A model generated the notes under the pieces. That model was not told where the DNA came from and made no database searches. It was given only the letters and a program-made list of their open reading frames with translations. The position numbers and the translations under genes are program-made. From contig OZ021723.1 in assembly GCA_963978545.1 (NCBI GenBank), positions 48,376,569-48,440,568 of the forward strand: a DNA stretch of 64,000 nucleotides. Direction: 5' to 3'. This stretch comes from Linyphia triangularis (taxonomy: Eukaryota; Arthropoda; Arachnida; Araneae; Linyphiidae). This document shows, piece after piece, positions 27,369 to 39,398 of this stretch (positions within the stretch are counted from its first letter, which is position 1; each line of letters opens with the position of its first letter).

Positions 27369-28136
27369 CTAGGGGTGTGGAACATCGCACAAGTTTCAAT
27401 TACACTATATAATATTGGTCAATAAAATTTGACTTGGTGTGTAATATTTTTTTTATTTTCATTTATTTCAATAAAAATGGCCAGTTTGGCGATATTTTTG
27501 GCAATAATTTTTTGCATAAGCAAGAAAGAAAGAAAAAAAGAAAAAGAAAAGAAGAAGAAGAAAAGAAAAAAAACACTTTAAAATCGCAAAATTGGAGGAT
27601 TTATTCGATGGACATTACATTGTCCTTGCTTTCGAGTAAAACGCAAATAAAATCAATCGTTGACGTTCGATGTTCAAGAGCAGAGAGCTCTGTGTTAAAG
27701 GCCCTCGTTTTTCAACTTTTAACGCCTTTACCGCATTTTATGGGAATTTTGGAGATGCGAATGTTAAGAACACCTTCAGACGCATTACCACAGAGATTTT
27801 GATCAAAATCGTTAGAGCCGTGTTTTAGAAATCATTGAAAAACATGATTTTTCAATGGCAGCTACCTTATGCGCATGCTTGATTTTGACGAAAACCTTAA
27901 TGGTAGATCCTTGTGCCACCACCAACCCACACACCAAATTTGAACATTATAGGTCAATTTGTTCGGGAGTTATACTGACCACGTACACACAGACACGCAT
28001 ACACACAGACATTTTTACTAGATTACTTTCTTGAAATCAAGATGTTTCAAAATGTGGAGAAATTAAAAAAAAAAAAAAATTGGGATCGAATAACATACTT
28101 TTATTACTCTATGTATACATATGTGTAATTGAAAGT
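27369..28136 (+). mobile_element. Dispersed repeat family C, copy 1
   Basis: It begins CTAGGGGTGTGGAACATCG and ends TATGTATACATATGTGTAATT plus GAAAGT. It contains GTTAAAGGCCCTCGTTTTTC, GAAAAACATGATTTTTCAATGG and TTGTTCGGGAGTTAT. These landmarks recur in the same order at 29702-30422 and, inverted, at 32945-33686. The 3' end is a short palindrome (ACTTTTATTAC...GTAATTGAAAGT). There is no intact protein. This is a non-autonomous mobile element of unassigned class. Confidence 0.75.
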
Positions 28137-29701
28137 AAAAATCACAGAGGGAGGCAAAAATTTAAATTTCTTAAAGATACATCAGCTCTTTGCATCTCTG
28201 GTGTTTGTTTTAAACCTAGCTTCCCTCGAAATTCCCTAGAAGAACCATATAAAGCAGAGTACGCCACTAACTTTTAGAGGCTGGCCTTATGACTTATGTT
28301 GGAGCTTTCAGAGGGCTGGATACAACAAAACACGAATCTTTAATTATTATCGATTTAACAATACATATCATTTCTGAAAACTGGAAAAAAATAGTAACTC
28401 TTCCTATCTTAGTAAAATTAGAATTGATATTTGACTCTTTATTTCAAATAATTAAAAAATAATAACTTTCATTATTAGCAAATTAAAGCCTAAAAAAGAA
28501 GTGAATAGTGAATATTCTGTTCCAACATAAGGTTCCAACGTGACAACGGGACTTGACCTAACTTTTAATAAAAGTATTTAAACTGTTATTCCAGATTACT
28601 CTGTTTCAGTCGATATCAATTGTGAGACGATGGGAATAGAAATCGTTCCGTTTATTTTATGATAGAATCGATTGTCTTTCGGAGTATTTGTTGCAGTTAA
28701 TTTTTATAAATTGTCATAATGAGAGAGATTCTCTTAAGTTATACCTGTATTTATTCTTAATGAAAACCACATTGCTGAAAGTTTTTTCTTATAGTTTCTT
28801 CGAACATGTAGTGGAGAACTCTGTTCTGCATAGTTAACTAATATTATTTCGGATAAATTACAATTATGCAGAAAAATCTATCGCGGGCCAAATCCGGGGC
28901 ATGCGGGCTGACGCTGATATAAATGCTCGGTCAAATATTTTATTAAACATATATTTTTAAAAAATTTTGAAGAGTATGTCACCAAGTTAAGGCGATCATA
29001 AATTAAATATTATATCAGTTATTTTCTTAAATAATTTAATAGTGAATAAATATAATGTTTGTTAGTTATTATTTTTAATATCCAAAGGACTTATAAACTA
29101 TTACTATATAAACTATAAAACATAAACTTGAGTAAGCGAAACATTCCAGTGCAAAAAAAGTACTTCTTGAAAACAGGTAATTCCCCTAATGCAACAATAC
29201 TATTTCTTTAATTTAAAAACTATTTTTTCTTTATCATATAATAGTTGTAAATATATATTTAAATTACTATTAAAACATATCATTTAAATGTTTATTGATA
29301 TTATATTTTTAATTGACTTCAATAACGTTGCTGGAAGAACATGTTATAACTAGTTAATTATTAGAAAAATTTTACTGTATGATTGTTCAACATCTTTTAA
29401 TCAGAAAAAAAACCGACGCATAATTACTTACGTCTATATATTACATTACAACTTATTCAAATTGCCAAATAAATTCTCTGTCACTGGTTCATCTTCAAAT
29501 CCAAAGAAGATAAACGGAAAACTCTTTCAACTTTAGAATTAAAAAAAAAAAAAAAATCTGTCCAAACCAGAAATATCTAAGTGGTCATCCTATGGATGTT
29601 CCAATTTATTCAATTTAGTCTTGGAATTAAAATTAGAAGTTATAGGGATTTGAAAAAGACGTTCATAGAATGAATTTAATGTCTGAGAATTGATTTAAAA
29701 A
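28137..29701. other. Intergenic DNA
   Basis: AT-rich with no supported gene. Confidence 0.4.
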
Positions 29702-30422
29702 TTAGGGGTTTGGAACATCGTACAACTTTCAATTACACTGTATAATATTGGTCAATGCTGTAAAATTTAACATGGTGTTACTTACTATTTTCTTATTTTC
29801 CCTCATTTAAATAAAAATGGCCAGTTTGGCTATAATTTTTACATGAGCCAAAAAAGAAATCATATCCCCAAAATGGAAAAACTGGTAATTTTATTCGATA
29901 GACTTTATATCGCCCTTGCTTGTGCGTGAAACGCAAAAATATCAATCGTTGTTGGACGATGCTCAAGGGCAGAGTGCTCTGTGTTAAAGGCCCTCGTTTT
30001 TCAACTTTTTACTCCATTAAAGCATTTTTACGGGAATATTTTGGAGAGGGGGGGGGGTGTTTAGAATACCTTAAGAGACATTACTACAGTGACTTTGAAC
30101 AAAATCGCAAGAGCAGTTTTTTAGCAATTACTGAAAAACATGATTTTGTCAATGGCAGCTACCTTAAGCGCAAGCGCGATTTTGACGAAAACCTTAATGG
30201 TTGATCCTTGAGCCATCACCAACCCGCAATAAATTTGAACATCATAGATCAGTTTGTTCGGGAGTTATGCTGACCACGTACACACAGACATACATTTTCT
30301 CTAGATCACTTTTTTGACATCGGAATGTTCCAAAATGTGGAGAAATGCAATTTTTTTTTTTTTTTTTTTGACCTAATACTATACTTTTATTACCCTATGT
30401 ATACATATGGGTAATTGAAAGT
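29702..30422 (+). mobile_element. Dispersed repeat family C, copy 2
   Basis: Same order of landmarks as the copy at 27369-28136: TAGGGGTTTGGAACATCGT at the start, GTTAAAGGCCCTCGTTTTTC in the middle, TTGTTCGGGAGTTATGC late, and the end palindrome with GTATACATATGGGTAATTG. It contains a G-rich run (about 30045-30058) and a T run (about 30350-30369). The open frame at 29920-30204 lies wholly within it and is not a gene. Confidence 0.78.
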
Positions 30423-31799
30423 AATAACCCTTGGTGTACTTTTAGTATTTTGAAACCATATACACGAATGACCTACGTTCTTAATTTTAGTCTGTTAGAG
30501 CAGAGTATTCAACGTATGTTTAAAGGTATTTGTAGAGAAAAATATCCTGTTTTGTTTATTTATCAAAAAATATTTTTTCACTTTTAAATGCATTCATTAC
30601 AAAATATTTTTTACTTTTAAGTGTATGTATTTACTTTTATTTTTTACTTTTATGTGCATTCATAAAACAAATGTATTTTACATTTTAGTGAATTCAATAA
30701 AAAATATATTTTTTATAAAAAAATTACTTCTTATTTTTTAGTAAATGTGCTAGAAATAATTGTTATGTTTAATGCACCTATTGAAATAATTTTAATTTTA
30801 GTGCATTTATTAAAAACACTTTTCTTTTAAGTGCCTTCGTTTAAAACGTGTTTTTTAAAAGTTTTTTAATTGAGCTTTGAATCAATTTAATAAAAAGAGA
30901 AAAAGTATACACTATAAATAGCAGAACTGACTGTCATTCACGCATCTAATGTATAACCTCATGGATTCAATTCATATACGGTATAAAACTTGACTAATTA
31001 GTGACTTTTAGGTCTCATAACATTTATTTTGGTTATATAATAAAATATTTGAGATTACTGTACATTTCACCTTGAACGCTGAATCAAGTTCAAACGATAA
31101 GTTGTTAAAATTAATCACTAAGTAATTAATTATTTTACTCAGAGACTATTGTAGAACAAATATCAATCAAATCAATTTGTAAGAGTAATGTACGCATACA
31201 AGTTTGTAGTATAAAGACGAATTTACAAGAAAGGGGCGTGTAAAAATTTCATTGAAAAAAAAAAAGCAGAGCTCACGCCTTAATTACCCGGAAACTCTTT
31301 ATTTCTAATCACCGAGTTTTTTAAAGTACTGCTCCTTTCCGAACGTAAGCTTAATGGGATCACCTCATATTTTCATCAAAAGGCTGATTTCACAATCCGT
31401 TGCCAGGTAACTGCAAGAAAAATTCTCATCCATTTGAAGGTAGCATCTTATGGAACACAAAAGCTTTGTCCTTCGGCAAGAATTGAAGACTGTCCAGCAT
31501 TTTATTCTGCTAGCAGGAAACAAACGGTAAGCAGAGTTTTTACTTTAAATTATTGTTGAATGTAAACTTTTCTTGGTGAAAATGAACCTGTCATGTCTAC
31601 GCATCTGAAACACTGACATTAAAAAACTAACGGGAGATAGTTTGATTTGGGGATATACAAAGACGTGCCTCTTGTCTACACAGCAGAGTGCTATAATTAC
31701 ATTAACTAAATGAAACATAAAAACGAAATTGGAAATAATTGTATAAAATCAGAATGAATTTAAATTAAATTTTTATATAAAATATTGAGTGGAAGCTTT
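30423..31799. other. Intergenic DNA
   Basis: No gene supported. A better-balanced stretch at about 31265-31520 ends AACAAACGGTAAGC, a plausible splice donor. It could be a 5' untranslated exon of the fatty acid synthase-like gene, but nothing confirms that. Confidence 0.35.
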
Positions 31800-31806
31800 G
31801 ATTTTT

Positions 31807-32251
31807 GCAGAATTTTGATGCACAAATCTAATTATTTTATCAGAAGAATTTGAAATTTTTCAGAAAAATTTTAGACATTGGCTTCACTGCTTAGACTATA
31901 TTTATGACTTTAAATTTTAAATCTGTATGTTTATATATGATAGTAAATTATTTATAAGTTCAGAGTGTCATTTATCGACATTACATTACTGTTATCCCTA
32001 ATAAAAGACATTGTCGTTTGTAAAAAATTTTGCAGAATTTTGATGCAACAAATCTAATTATTTTATTAGAAGAATTTGAACTTTTTCAGAAAAATTTTAG
32101 ACATTGGCTTCACTGCTTAGACTATAATTATGACTTTAAATTTTAAATCTGTATGTTTAATTATAATAGTAAATTATTTATAAGTTCAGAGTGTCATTTA
32201 TCGACATTACATTACTGTTATCCCTAATAAAAAGACATTGTCGTTTGTAAA
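31807..32251. repeat. Tandem duplication, 225-bp unit
   Basis: GCAGAATTTTGATGC starts at 31807 and again at 32032. The two copies match closely over their length through GACATTGTCGTTTGTAAA, with a few substitutions and 1-base indels. This is a simple, recent tandem duplication of non-coding DNA. Confidence 0.9.
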
Positions 32252-32335
32252 AGCTCATTCATATTTCATTACTCATAATAATTTAATAGTTTGAAATAAG
32301 TTTCAAAATCTCCATTAATTCGAAAGCTTATGACA

Positions 32336-32337
<2 letters not shown>

Positions 32338-32378
<41 letters not shown>

Positions 32379-32420
32379 ATTTTTTTTTTTTTTTTTTTTT
32401 TTTTAATTTTTTTTTTTTAT
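32338..32420. repeat. Long T-rich homopolymer tract
   Basis: Two long T runs (37 and about 24) and a shorter one, broken only by AATAA and AA. Confidence 0.9.
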
Positions 32421-33014
32421 TGTGCTGCATTTTATTGTGATATCGCAAGTAATGCGATTACACACTCTAGAATCTGCAGGGGAATAGATTAGTTATGAAA
32501 TGACTAATTAATAGAACATTATGATTTCAACAGTTATATTAATCAGTGAAATTTTTTAATTGATTATGAAAATTATTGCAAAATAAATTAGATTAAGTTG
32601 AAAATTTAAGAGTTGTTTTTGTAACGCACCGTATCACAATTTAATCGTATCGCTTGATATACGAGACTTACAAACGTGTTTTAAGGGAAGATAGTTTAAT
32701 ATAAAATATAACAAATTCATGAATTAAAGAATATTTTTCTTTCATTTAAATAATGCTTACATATACTATTTAATAAACTGTACTTTAAAAGTAAATGTTT
32801 CAAGGCAAGAGTTATAAAACCTAAATGTGATTCAATTATAACATTTTTCTCTAAGATATTGCCCTTTAACTAAACGCTCAAAAGACTTTCAAACTCCAAT
32901 TAACGCTTCTTTAAATTCTATTGAATAATATTTTAGACCTTTTTACTTTCAATTATACATATGTATATATACATAGGATAATGAAAGTATAGCATTTGGG
33001 CAAAAAAAAAAATC

Positions 33015-33051
<37 letters not shown>

Positions 33052-34560
33052 CGTCATTTCTTCAAATTTTAGAACATCCTGATTGATTTCAAAAAAGTGA
33101 TCTAGAAAAAATGTCTGTCTGTGTGTGTGTCTGTGGTCAGCATAACTCCCGAACAAATTGACCTACGATGTTCAAATTTGGTATGAGGGTTAGTGGTGGC
33201 TATGGGACCTACTATTGAGGTTTTCGTTACAAAATCGCTCATGCACATAAGGTAGCCATTGAAAAAATCATGTTTTTCAATGATTGCTAAAAAACGGCTT
33301 CAACGATTTTGATAAAAATCACTGTGGAAATACCTCTTAAGGTGTTCTAAACATCCCCACCTCCTAAATTCTCGTAAAAATGTTTTAATGGCGTAAAAAG
33401 TTGAAAAATGAATGCCTTCAACACAGAGTTCTCTTTCCTTGAGCATACCTCATCAACGATCGTTTGTTCTTCTTCCCTCAGTTTCACTTATAATAAAGGA
33501 TTATCGAAAAGTATATCGCCAAAATCACCATTTTAACGGTTTTTTTTTTTTTTTTTTTTTCATAAGAGCCATACAAGAATTATCGCAAAAAATATCGCTA
33601 AACTGACCATTTATTTTAAATGAAGGATGAAAATATACAAACGACACAAATCCACGTCAGTATTCTATGTTAATTGAAAGTTGTACAGTACCCCCCAAAA
33701 AAAACAGAACGATGGCTATATCTTCGGTTCTAATTATCGTAGAATCTTACGGTTTGCACCAAAATGTTTTGCTTACGATTTTCTATATATCTGATGCAAT
33801 TTTTTTTTTCTTGAGGGACCGTTTACTAAGTAAAAGTAACGCTATCTTCGAAAATTTCAATACGAACCCTTATTTTTTATCATTTCATTCGATTCAGAAT
33901 ACATCATTTACCCTATATACCAAATTTCAAAGCATTATGTTGAAAAACACGTCACTTATGAGCGAAAATATTTCGACCATTTTTTGACAGATCTTCAGGG
34001 AGAATTTCCATAAAACGAAAGGTATTTTTAAGGTTCTTCACAGCGGGAGAAATCGAACGGTTAATGTGGCGCGTTTCACGAAGATTAAAAAATACAAGTA
34101 TTAGTCTAAAATTGCATAGAAAGTACTTGGATTTATAGTGTCATGTTTAAGATTAATACAAAAATAGCAAGTAAACGCAAAAGTAACATAATTTATTTAC
34201 AACATTAAAGATGTGCATTCTTCACACGAAATAAATAAAATATCGAATACTGTAATTGCAGAAATATAACGAATACTACTGATAATTAGAAAATTAATAA
34301 ATATTAAATGTAGGCATTAGTAAACAGTATTTAGCAAAGCATGAATATTTTACAGAAATATTTCACTATAAACACAAATGTAACTAGATCGTTGAAATTA
34401 TTTATAAAATGAAAAAGTCACATGATTCAGTAAAATTTTTAAAGGATAACTTATTGAAATTGCTTAAAAAATGTTGTTTTAAATAAATGGAATTTAAGAA
34501 AGCAAATTAAAAAAAAAAAAAAAAAAAATGATAGTTTACAGAAAAAATAATTAATAACTT

Positions 34561-34685
34561 AAAAAACTAAAAAACACGCTTTAATAGAAAATCAAACTAA
34601 AAAGTAGAAAATAATCAATAGATTAAAAAACTAAGAAACACGCTTTAATAGAAAAGTGAACTAAAAAGTAGAAGATAATTTTAAA
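34561..34685. repeat. 62-bp imperfect tandem duplication
   Basis: AACACGCTTTAATAGAAAA and CTAAAAAGTAGAA recur in two adjacent copies (34561-34622, 34623-34685). The second copy forms the outer end of the foldback arm. Confidence 0.75.
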
Positions 34686-34955
34686 TAAGTTTGAAATAAA
34701 AATAGAGTGATTAACAAGAAATATTTATTTTATCGTAAAAAAGCGTGGGGTGCTTTTTAAGATATTTTCATAATGGGTCTACTTTTACCAATATCTGTCA
34801 TTAAATATTTACAAAAATTGACTTCAAGCCCCCCATGCTTTTTTACGATAAAATAAATATTTCTTGTTAATCACACTATTCTTATTTCAAACTTATTTGA
34901 AATTATCTTCTACTTTTTAGTTCACTTTCCTATTAAAGCGTGTTTCTTAGTTTTT
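34625..34955. repeat. Foldback with arms of about 130 bp
   Basis: The left arm 34625-34755 and right arm 34826-34955 are inverted repeats with about ten mismatches. Matching landmarks include AACACGCTTTAATAG, CTAAAAAGTAGAAGATAATT, TTAACAAGAAATATTTATTT and ATCGTAAAAAAGC. The 70-bp spacer has no symmetry. A transcript across it would form a long hairpin. Confidence 0.9.
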
Positions 34956-36302
34956 AAACTATTGGTTATACGATAATTGAACGTTATGCGATTTTCCACA
35001 CCTCTAGTTTACCTTGAATTAATCTTTGATAGTTTTCAAAAGTCGTCTACTATACGGTCCCTTAAAGTGAGCGTTTTTTACATTTTCTCTAAAAAATAGA
35101 GAACTAATAGTCAAAATGGAAAGAAAAAAATTATGGGGGGGGGGGGGTTTAGACCATGGTAAATCTAATGGAAGCAAAAAAAATATATGTTTCTATTCAA
35201 AAAAAAATTTTAGTTGCTTTATTAATTAATAATTAATTATTAAAAAAGAAATTGATTCAAAAGCTGATTGCTATTTATGTTTGGCCATTTACAAACTACC
35301 TTTTGAAAAAAAAATTACTGAAATATATTAATTATTTAAGTTTTTATGGCCAAAAAACCGACTTTTTTATTTAACATTAATTTATCATTTTCTTTTTATC
35401 ATTTAAATTACAAACCATTCATTATAAAATTACGAATTTTTGTATTTCGCATTCTTTTTTAATGCTGAATCCAAATATGGAATAATATTATGAGGTTGCT
35501 ATTGAACTTTTTAAAGTTTGTCTCTGTTTTAATATGTAGATGACCCCTCATGATAAAAAAAAACTACATACAATTATTAAAAACATTTCACGATTTACAA
35601 TGGTACCTTTTGTTTGTTATTTCAACAATTAGAACAAAAGATATAGCCATCGTTCTGTTTTTTTTTTTTTTTTTTTTTTGGGCGGGGGGGGGGTACTGTA
35701 CGATGTTCCACACCCCTAGTTTTAATAATATTTAGTATTTTCTAGTTATATCCATTCATTCTGATTTTTGCAATTTTCTTCTCAATTTCCTCTCACAAAT
35801 TTATATAATACTGTTCTTTTTGGCCATTTGAGTGGTTTTTTTGTTTTTTTGGTTTTTTTTAAACAATAGTTAGTTTAAGTACTAAATCTATAGTGATTAA
35901 AAATTTCTATGTGCTAAGATAGTTAAAATATGTAACCACTAATTTTGATATATTTACCTCGATTGTAAAATAATTTAAAAAAATCAGCGTTCTTTTAAAT
36001 TGGCCCCTTTTCCTACAGCTTCCCTACAATACTTTTACTAAGCTTTATAACTAAGATATTTATTTTTAAAAAGTGATTATAGCAAGAATATAATGTATGT
36101 TTTCTAATATAATATCTACTATAAAGCTAGAGAAAAGGGATACAGTTCCTGAAGTACAGAACTCAATAAAATAGTAATTTTATAAATATTCAATTTAACA
36201 TGTACTCAAAATAAGGACCGAATTCAACATGTATTCTTGAACAGAATACCACATTTTGAATCCTCATTGCTTTCGTTCCTAATGTCCATCTGTCAATTTC
36301 AG

Positions 36303-36485
36303 CCCATACAATGGACTCCAGACCAGATCTCCATGAGTACTGTACTGGAGGATACAAACCCAATGATATCGTCATAAGTGGAATTGCTGGACGTTTTCCT
36401 GAGTGTGACAACGTGGGAGAACTAAGAGATGCATTGCTATCAAAAAAGACACTCATTGTACACTCAGACAAGCGCTTCGAGAAAG
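36303..36485 (+). CDS. Fatty acid synthase-like, first coding exon (start of KS domain)
   Basis: This exon opens a type I animal fatty acid synthase-like protein. The acceptor is TGTCAATTTCAG, eight untranslated bases follow, and ATG is at 36311. I chose this Met because the fatty acid synthase reading begins close to it (MDSRPDLHEYCTGG, then DIVISGIAGRFPECDNVGEL). DIVISGIAGRFPE is the hallmark start of a beta-ketoacyl synthase (KS) domain, and SDKRFEKG follows. The donor is GTAATG at 36486 and the exon ends in phase 1. A 5' untranslated exon must lie upstream and was not identified. The KS domain performs the decarboxylative condensation that extends the acyl chain, in the cytosol. The antisense frames at 36190-36471 and 36464-36649 are shadows. 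Confidence 0.93.
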
Positions 36486-37273
36486 GTAATGTGAATTGAA
36501 CTTACTATGCTTTTATTTGAGAAATTGAGTGCCAGAACGGTCCATCCCACAATTTGATTTTTGTTGTTCCTACCCAATTTTTTCCCCCCAAAACCATTCA
36601 TGGCAGAACAGACCAAATGTGGTTTATCTACTGACCAACTATTGGCCATTAGAAAAACGAAATTTAGTTTTTGCCCTCAATGCCTCATTTCGTCATTTCT
36701 GACACATACATGCTAGAGTTTATTGCTTCTATTTGAGTCCGAAAAAATATTATTTGAATTAAGAAATCATTATATTTCTTCTGCTATTCATTATTTTAAC
36801 TATTAAAGAGGGAATAACAGTGTAAATTGCAAAACATTCTCAAAAAAGGTGTTAAAGATTCATAAAAATGATAATGAGATTTTAATGAGTTCTTAAAGAA
36901 TTTAGATTTTTATACAACCCCTGTAGAGGGAAAGGTCAAATGTAAAAAGTGTTCCTGATGACAAAAAACAGTGAATACTATCTTTAGAGATAGCGAAATG
37001 AAACACATAAAAAATCACAGTATATTCATATTCGTTCGAAATTCATATTCTTTTAAAAAATGATGAATCATGAAGGGCTATCAAAAATATTGGAAACATT
37101 TTGAAAAAATTCTATCATTATTGAAAAAATTCTATCATTATTAAAAAAATTAAATTTGAATTAAACTCTTTATTATTATTGTTTAAATGAATCGGAAGGA
37201 TAAAGTATTTTTGACCGCATTAAATATTTCAATGATAAAATATTTAATAATAAACTTAACATATACATTTCAG

Positions 37274-37429
37274 GTGCATGTGGAATGCCGTACAACTCAT
37301 ATGGACTAATAAACGATATTGACAAGCTAGACGCAGATTTTTTCTGTGTATCGTATCCATCTGCAAATGGCATGGATCCTGCTAGCAGAAAACTCCTCGA
37401 AGTCAGTTACGAAGCCATGGCAGATTCAG
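37274..37429 (+). CDS. Fatty acid synthase-like, exon 2 (KS domain)
   Basis: Acceptor ATACATTTCAG, donor GTACCT at 37430, phase 1 on both sides, 156 bp. It encodes GACGMPYNSYGLINDIDKLD, then ADFFCVSYPSANGMDPASRK and LLEVSYEAMADS, with the final G split over the intron. FDAxFF...ANxMDPxxRxLLEVxYEAxxDSG is the standard KS block. The family usually has MDPQxR, and here Q is replaced by A. It joins in frame with exons 1 and 3. Confidence 0.94.
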
Positions 37430-38249
37430 GTACCTTAGTATTAAACTATATTTTTATTTTTTTTAAAAATGCTTACTTTAAAAAAAAAATCTCTCTTTCA
37501 CTAAATTTAAGTTGGATTTTTCGGTTGGTTGTTCATTTTGGATTTTCTATTGTAAAGACTACACTAGTTCCATTCTCCTCCATGCATTGTAATACCAACC
37601 ACATCTGCAATTACGCCTAGCAATTTTGAACTTGATCAGACTACAAGGCGCCGATACTTAAGTCAAAACCTTTCTCTCCCCATCTACGCCCCACATTGCG
37701 ATCTCGACGGATTTAACATGCAGAGGCCACCATTATTCTAAACGCCAGTGTTGTTTCTTAATTTTGTGTTTATATTTTAAAATTTGAAAACATAAATAGG
37801 AGAAGAATATAAATAGCAAATATGTTCAACAGAAGATGAAAATTTTAATCTAATACAAAGGTATCGTATATTTACTTATGTATGTAATCCAAAATCTCTT
37901 TTTTAATAGAAATCTAAGTGAACATATTTTAATACGAAAATCGTATTGCAGACTTAAGAAGAAAAAAATAGGAGAGTATTTAGAAAACTTACATTTTATA
38001 ATAGTAGCATATATTTTCCAAAATATTTTGTTGCTCCTTTTCTCATAATTTTAATCCTGAAATTGTTTTTTCGTATTATGTACAAGCAACTTCTTCATTG
38101 ATTCTATCATTCAGTATATTAAATTCAAAAACAATTTTTACGCATCGGCTTAAACTCATAAAATATGTTTGTATTGATATGCATCAAGCAGTTGTTTTGA
38201 TACAGGTGCGTGGTCCATAAAGAATATTGTAAGAGTATATTGCTGGTCA

Positions 38250-38908
38250 TAATCGTCTTCAGAATGAGGTAACTCTTATATGGGTACCAGGACACAAGGG
38301 TACGAAAGGGTACAAGGGAAGGTAACGAAAAGGCTGATGAATTTGCAAAACAGGATCGTCTTATAATCCAATTGGTGCGGAGCCCTTCTGTGGGATCAAT
38401 CTGAAGACTGCAAAAGGTGTTCTTTATAAATGGGAAAAACAGGAGATGAATAAAACGTGGCGAAGTTCTTCTGGACAAAAACACGCTAAAAGTATGATCA
38501 TCAGATCATCTGCGAAGATTGCCTCTGAAATTCTTAGATACCCAAGACTGAAGATGCAAGCAATTATGGGCTTCATCACAGGGCATTACCATTTCAGAAA
38601 ACACCTCCATATAATGGGACTTTTTCAACAAGACCCCATATGAAGGAAATGTCACAAAAACGAGGAAATGGCACATCATGTTATATATGAATGTGATGCT
38701 CTTGCCCTCGCTCGACTTGCAACTTTAAGAGTCACCAACACTAAAGAATTACACCTTAGTTCCATCAAGGCTTTGTCAGACTTTATTGCCAAAGTGGGCG
38801 ACCCGAATAAATGGAGCTAAGAAACATTGGGTTTGGAGTATGGTAGAAAATGCTACCCTAAAGCAGAGGTTCTACATATCTGACCAACCCAAAACAAAGA
38901 AGAAGAAG
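38250..38908 (+). pseudogene. 5'-truncated LINE: RNase H and C-terminal fragment
   Basis: Non-LTR retrotransposon end in intron 2. The protein reads HNRLQNEVTLIWVPGHKG (RNase H), then EGNEKADEFAKQ after a frameshift, then a C-terminal block with GFITGHYHFRKHLH, RKCHKNEE and AHHVIYECDALA. It stops at TAA near 38820. It has at least two frameshifts and an in-frame TGA at 38641, where relatives normally have Cys. A (GAA)n tail follows. The 13-bp direct repeat ATATTGCTGGTCA at 38237-38249 and 38909-38921 is the target-site duplication, so both borders are exact. The RNase H and Zn-finger-like C-terminus place it with RNase H-bearing LINEs of the I/Jockey/R1 group; the clade is not resolved. Confidence 0.9.
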
Positions 38909-39101
38909 ATATTGCTGGTCAGACCGATTATGATACTTAGAAAGAAGAAAAAAACTTGAATGCGAATGCTTTCTAGAAACGAGCCACTTGAACAGAATCT
39001 ATTCAAAATAGATTAAAAATATTCTGTTTTTTAAAAACTTTAGGAAAGCTCACTGAAAATATTTTAAAAATAGGACTCCTGTCCAGAATAAAAAAAGTCA
39101 G

Positions 39102-39166
39102 ATTTTTTTTTTTTTTTTTTTTTTTTTTCGGAGTCAATTAACGCATTCATTTTTTTTTTTTTTTTT
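39102..39166. repeat. T-rich tract before an exon
   Basis: Runs of 27 and 18 T, the second forming the pyrimidine tract of the exon 3 acceptor. Confidence 0.85.
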
Positions 39167-39169
39167 CAG

Positions 39170-39331
39170 GATACGACCCTTTTTATCTCAGAGGAATGAA
39201 AATTGGTGTCTACAATGCTACTATTAGTGATGACGCTCATCAGTTATCACTCGCGACGAACGACGTCGACCTTAACACATTTTTGCGATGCATGATCCCA
39301 AACAGAACTTCCTACGCAAATGATTTTATAG
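39170..39331 (+). CDS. Fatty acid synthase-like, exon 3 (KS domain)
   Basis: The acceptor is a long T tract ending CAG at 39169, and the donor is GTAAGT at 39332. 162 bp, phase 1 on both sides. It encodes YDPFYLRGMKIGVYNATISD, then LRCMIPNRTSYANDFI, with G completed in the next exon. LRG...GVYxG followed by NRxSYxxDFxGPS is the conserved KS segment just before the active-site loop. The next exon lies 10.7 kb away because of transposon insertions in the intron. Confidence 0.93.
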
Positions 39332-39398
39332 GTAAGTACTAAGCCAGGAGCGTAAAATCTTCACCTGTGAACGATAATACATCATTTTAAGTGAAAAT

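Larger units (their letters stand above)
33687..35697. mobile_element. 2.0 kb TIR element inserted in a family C repeat
   Basis: The termini are AGTACCCCCC on the left and GGGGGGTACT on the right. Further in, AACAGAACGATGGCTATATC (33703-33722) matches its complement near 35640-35656. Direct GTAC duplications flank it (33683-33686 and 35698-35701). It has no intact transposase: the open frame 33667-33987 crosses the insertion junction and is not a gene. It also contains the foldback at 34625-34955 and, at about 34975-35013, a fragment resembling the start of a family C repeat, so the interior is itself composite. Confidence 0.78.
32945..35719 (-). mobile_element. Dispersed repeat family C, copy 3, interrupted
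   Basis: Reading on the minus strand, the start CTAGGGGTGTGGAACATC is at 35698-35719 and the continuation is at 33686-32945. The 2011 bp between them are a separate element (33687-35697). GTAC is present on both sides of the insert and only once in the uninterrupted copy 2, as a target duplication would give. The end palindrome (ACTTTCAATTATACATATG...) is at 32945 onward. A T36 run lies at 33016-33051. Confidence 0.8.

Noticed and set aside
29920..30204. 94-codon open frame
   Set aside because: It lies within a family C repeat, includes a G-run coding for glycines, and is not kept open in the other two copies.
33667..33987. 106-codon + strand open frame
   Set aside because: It begins in the family C repeat and runs across the insertion junction into the TIR element, so it cannot be an ancestral gene.
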